From: Clostridiales bacterium
GTDB taxonomy: Bacteria; Bacillota; Clostridia; Peptostreptococcales; Anaerovoracaceae
Reading direction: 5' to 3'
Length of the DNA stretch: 7,588 nucleotides
NCBI GenBank assembly: GCA_009778415.1
Contig: WRJV01000221.1
Coordinates: forward strand, 1 to 7,588
Shown here piece by piece: positions 6,054 through 7,588 of the stretch. The position numbers were made by a program, and so were the translations under genes. A model generated the notes under the pieces. That model did not search any database, was not told the DNA's origin, and saw only the letters and a list, made by a program, of their open reading frames with translations. The first letter of the stretch is position 1, and each line of letters starts with the position of its first letter.

Positions 6054-7588
6054 CTTGGTATGCAGCAAATTATAGTAAATCATCATAGCTATATCATTGC
6101 GGAGAGCTGTTGTTCCTGTAGGCCAAAATTTCGGCATGATTCCTGCCGACCGCAACCGCTCAATGGACGTATCATAACTCCAATCTGCCTCCACATAGCC
6201 TGCTTGCCTTAGTATTACAGTGCTCGCCATTTTCACATTTACTGCATCATTTGAGCCAAAAGTGTTGTCATTGTATCCTTTCATCAGCCCTTCCTCATAG
6301 CAGTACCCCACATACGGCTCTGCCCAAGCGGGCACGTCACTAAAGGGTGCAACGGAAGCATAATATTCCAAGTTTTCACGCACCGCTCCCTCCATATCGT
6401 TCAACCTCGTCAATAGTACAGCAAGCTCAGCCCGGGTAAGCCCTTTTTGAAGGTTCAATTCGCCATCTGCATTACCCACAAATATGCCGGCGCTTGTTAA
6501 CGCGTCGATCGCAAGTTTGTGTTCATCGTAATAATCAAAACAACTGTCGTATTTTCTTTTCAATTCCCAAAATGAAAGCGTTTCTTTTTTCTTGCTTTCT
6601 ATTTCAGATTTAGCGTATACGTGGGAATGGGAACCGTCTACTTTTCGCACGTCGTCAACCAGAAAATACTCTTCTGCATCATCTCCGGTTGCATTCCAAG
6701 TAACATCAAGCATTTTCCATGCGTCGTCAACGTAAGCCATGTTCCACGAATGGATTTCATTGTCATATATAAAATTCGGTATGTCAAGATAATCACACAA
6801 TTCTGCTACGGCATGGCTGAAGCCTGAGCAAACTGCCAAGCCATTAACCAGCGCCCCGTACGCGTTGTATGGCATGCCGCTCAAATCATAGAAAGACTTT
6901 CTATCAGATTCGTTCCATTGGGCAAAATCATAGTCATATTTCACATTTTTGACCAGATAATCGTTTATAAATTTCAGCTGCCCTGTGGCATTATCGGAAA
7001 ATTTCTTTGCGCTTTCGCCTATTTCACGAATTTTTGCATCAACGGCCGGTTTATATTCCGCGATTTCGACTAAGCTATCATAAAATTCGACATCAGTCCC
7101 CTCATATGCGACTGTTGCGCTGCTATATCTTTGGTCTTCCCTGGATGATTCGCGATTATGCAAGCTTACCTCTGCGCTTACGACATTCGACATGATCGGA
7201 TGAAGTATGGTTTGCATGCTTATCTCAATAGGAATTCTGCCGTAAGATGCATTCACGGAATTCAGGTAGCTGACTAGCAATGCCCGCTCTGCCTCGCTCT
7301 TTGTTCCAAGCTCAGGATAGTCAAATTGAAGGCATATTGGCGTTGAATTCCCGAACCTTTCGTCCAAAACGCCTGCATTCTCGGTTACTATTTTATTGAC
7401 ATAGTAAATGATCTCTTCAAAAGTCGCACCATTATGGGGGCACTTAATAGTATTCTGACAATCTGACTCGATCCAAGCTTCCCACCCCGGAAGTTTTTTG
7501 CCTATATCGTCAGCAGCAAATGCGTTTGAATGTACCGCCGTGAATGGCTGCACAAAAATTAATGCGATGAATAGCAAACAAAAAAGCT
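5985..7588 (-). CDS. Secreted transglutaminase-like protein with three SLH domains, 5' end beyond the window
   Basis: The frame is open to the right edge. At least 533 residues lie in the window; positions below count from a TTG at 7577, which is probably an internal Leu codon rather than the start. The N-terminus is a hydrophobic signal-peptide core ending NAFA-AD near residue 22, so the protein is exported. Residues 30-195 are unassigned. Residues 195-310 resemble a transglutaminase-like cysteine protease core with a plausible complete triad: Cys250 (GLAVCSGFSHA), His276 (EIHSWNMAYV) and Asp291 (MLDVTWN). Three SLH repeats follow at about 345-395 (TRAELAVLLTRL), 411-460 (FSDVPAWAEPYVGYCYEEG) and 470-508. 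SLH domains bind secondary cell-wall polymers, so the enzyme should sit on the outer surface and cleave or crosslink proteins or peptides there. The last 23 residues after SLH3 are encoded antisense to the end of the neighbouring pseudogene and look like an added tail. Function is well supported at family level; substrate unknown. Confidence 0.92.
   Translation of the reverse strand, partial: LFCLLFIALIFVQPFTAVHSNAFAADDIGKKLPGWEAWIESDCQNTIKCPHNGATFEEIIYYVNKIVTENAGVLDERFGNSTPICLQFDYPELGTKSEAERALLVSYLNSVNASYGRIPIEISMQTILHPIMSNVVSAEVSLHNRESSREDQRYSSATVAYEGTDVEFYDSLVEIAEYKPAVDAKIREIGESAKKFSDNATGQLKFINDYLVKNVKYDYDFAQWNESDRKSFYDLSGMPYNAYGALVNGLAVCSGFSHAVAELCDYLDIPNFIYDNEIHSWNMAYVDDAWKMLDVTWNATGDDAEEYFLVDDVRKVDGSHSHVYAKSEIESKKKETLSFWELKRKYDSCFDYYDEHKLAIDALTSAGIFVGNADGELNLQKGLTRAELAVLLTRLNDMEGAVRENLEYYASVAPFSDVPAWAEPYVGYCYEEGLMKGYNDNTFGSNDAVNVKMASTVILRQAGYVEADWSYDTSIERLRSAGIMPKFWPTGTTALRNDIAMMIYYNLLHTKSNAKRSIQRYRFDAVFKTEIAG

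Noticed and set aside
6015..6070. TGCTGC/GCAGCA inverted repeat between the converging genes as a shared terminator
   Set aside because: It has a 21-base loop, six pairs and no T run on either side. It is not convincing as a terminator.

Overview
The window looks like cell-surface accessory DNA from a bacterium, probably a Gram-positive anaerobe of the Firmicutes/Clostridia type, although the species cannot be named from the sequence. The evidence is a secreted giant protein built of Cna-B-like repeats, a secreted protein with S-layer homology (SLH) domains, strong GGAGG-type ribosome binding sites and good sigma-A-like promoter boxes. The AAA/DUF4143 ATPase remnant belongs to a family common in anaerobes. 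There are no rRNA or tRNA genes, insertion sequences or CRISPR arrays.

Layout, left to right. (1) Positions 1-3856, minus strand: the first 1285 codons of a very large secreted surface protein whose C-terminus lies beyond base 1. It has a signal peptide, a small N-terminal domain, an Ala/Pro linker, an unassigned Tyr/Asp/Lys-rich region, three diverged Cna-B/SpaA-like domains, and seven full copies plus the start of an eighth of a 101-103 residue repeat. (2) Positions 3857-4103: a 247-base leader/promoter region with an 11-base-period direct repeat, a 21-base inverted repeat and three consecutive potential hairpins. (3) Positions 4104-5144, minus strand: a family 2 glycosyltransferase fused to a GtrA membrane domain, with a convincing promoter and ribosome binding site upstream. 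(4) Positions 5297-6053, plus strand: a decayed AAA/DUF4143 ATPase gene that has lost its Walker A end, changed frame in the middle and lost an internal segment. (5) Positions 5985-7588, minus strand: a secreted transglutaminase-like protein with three C-terminal SLH repeats. Its first codons lie beyond the right edge, and its 3' end overlaps the pseudogene's 3' end by 69 bases.

How they may work together (inference): the giant repeat protein is a stalk-like surface adhesin, probably stabilised by internal Lys-Asn isopeptide bonds, because a Lys/Glu/Asn set is kept in every repeat. The glycosyltransferase-GtrA fusion probably makes and flips a lipid-linked sugar for surface decoration. The SLH transglutaminase-like enzyme is held on the wall and could process or crosslink surface proteins. 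No functional link between the three is proven; they share only location, strand and a surface theme. The most noteworthy signals are the repeat architecture with one fixed cysteine per repeat, and the regulatory/leader region in front of the repeat protein.
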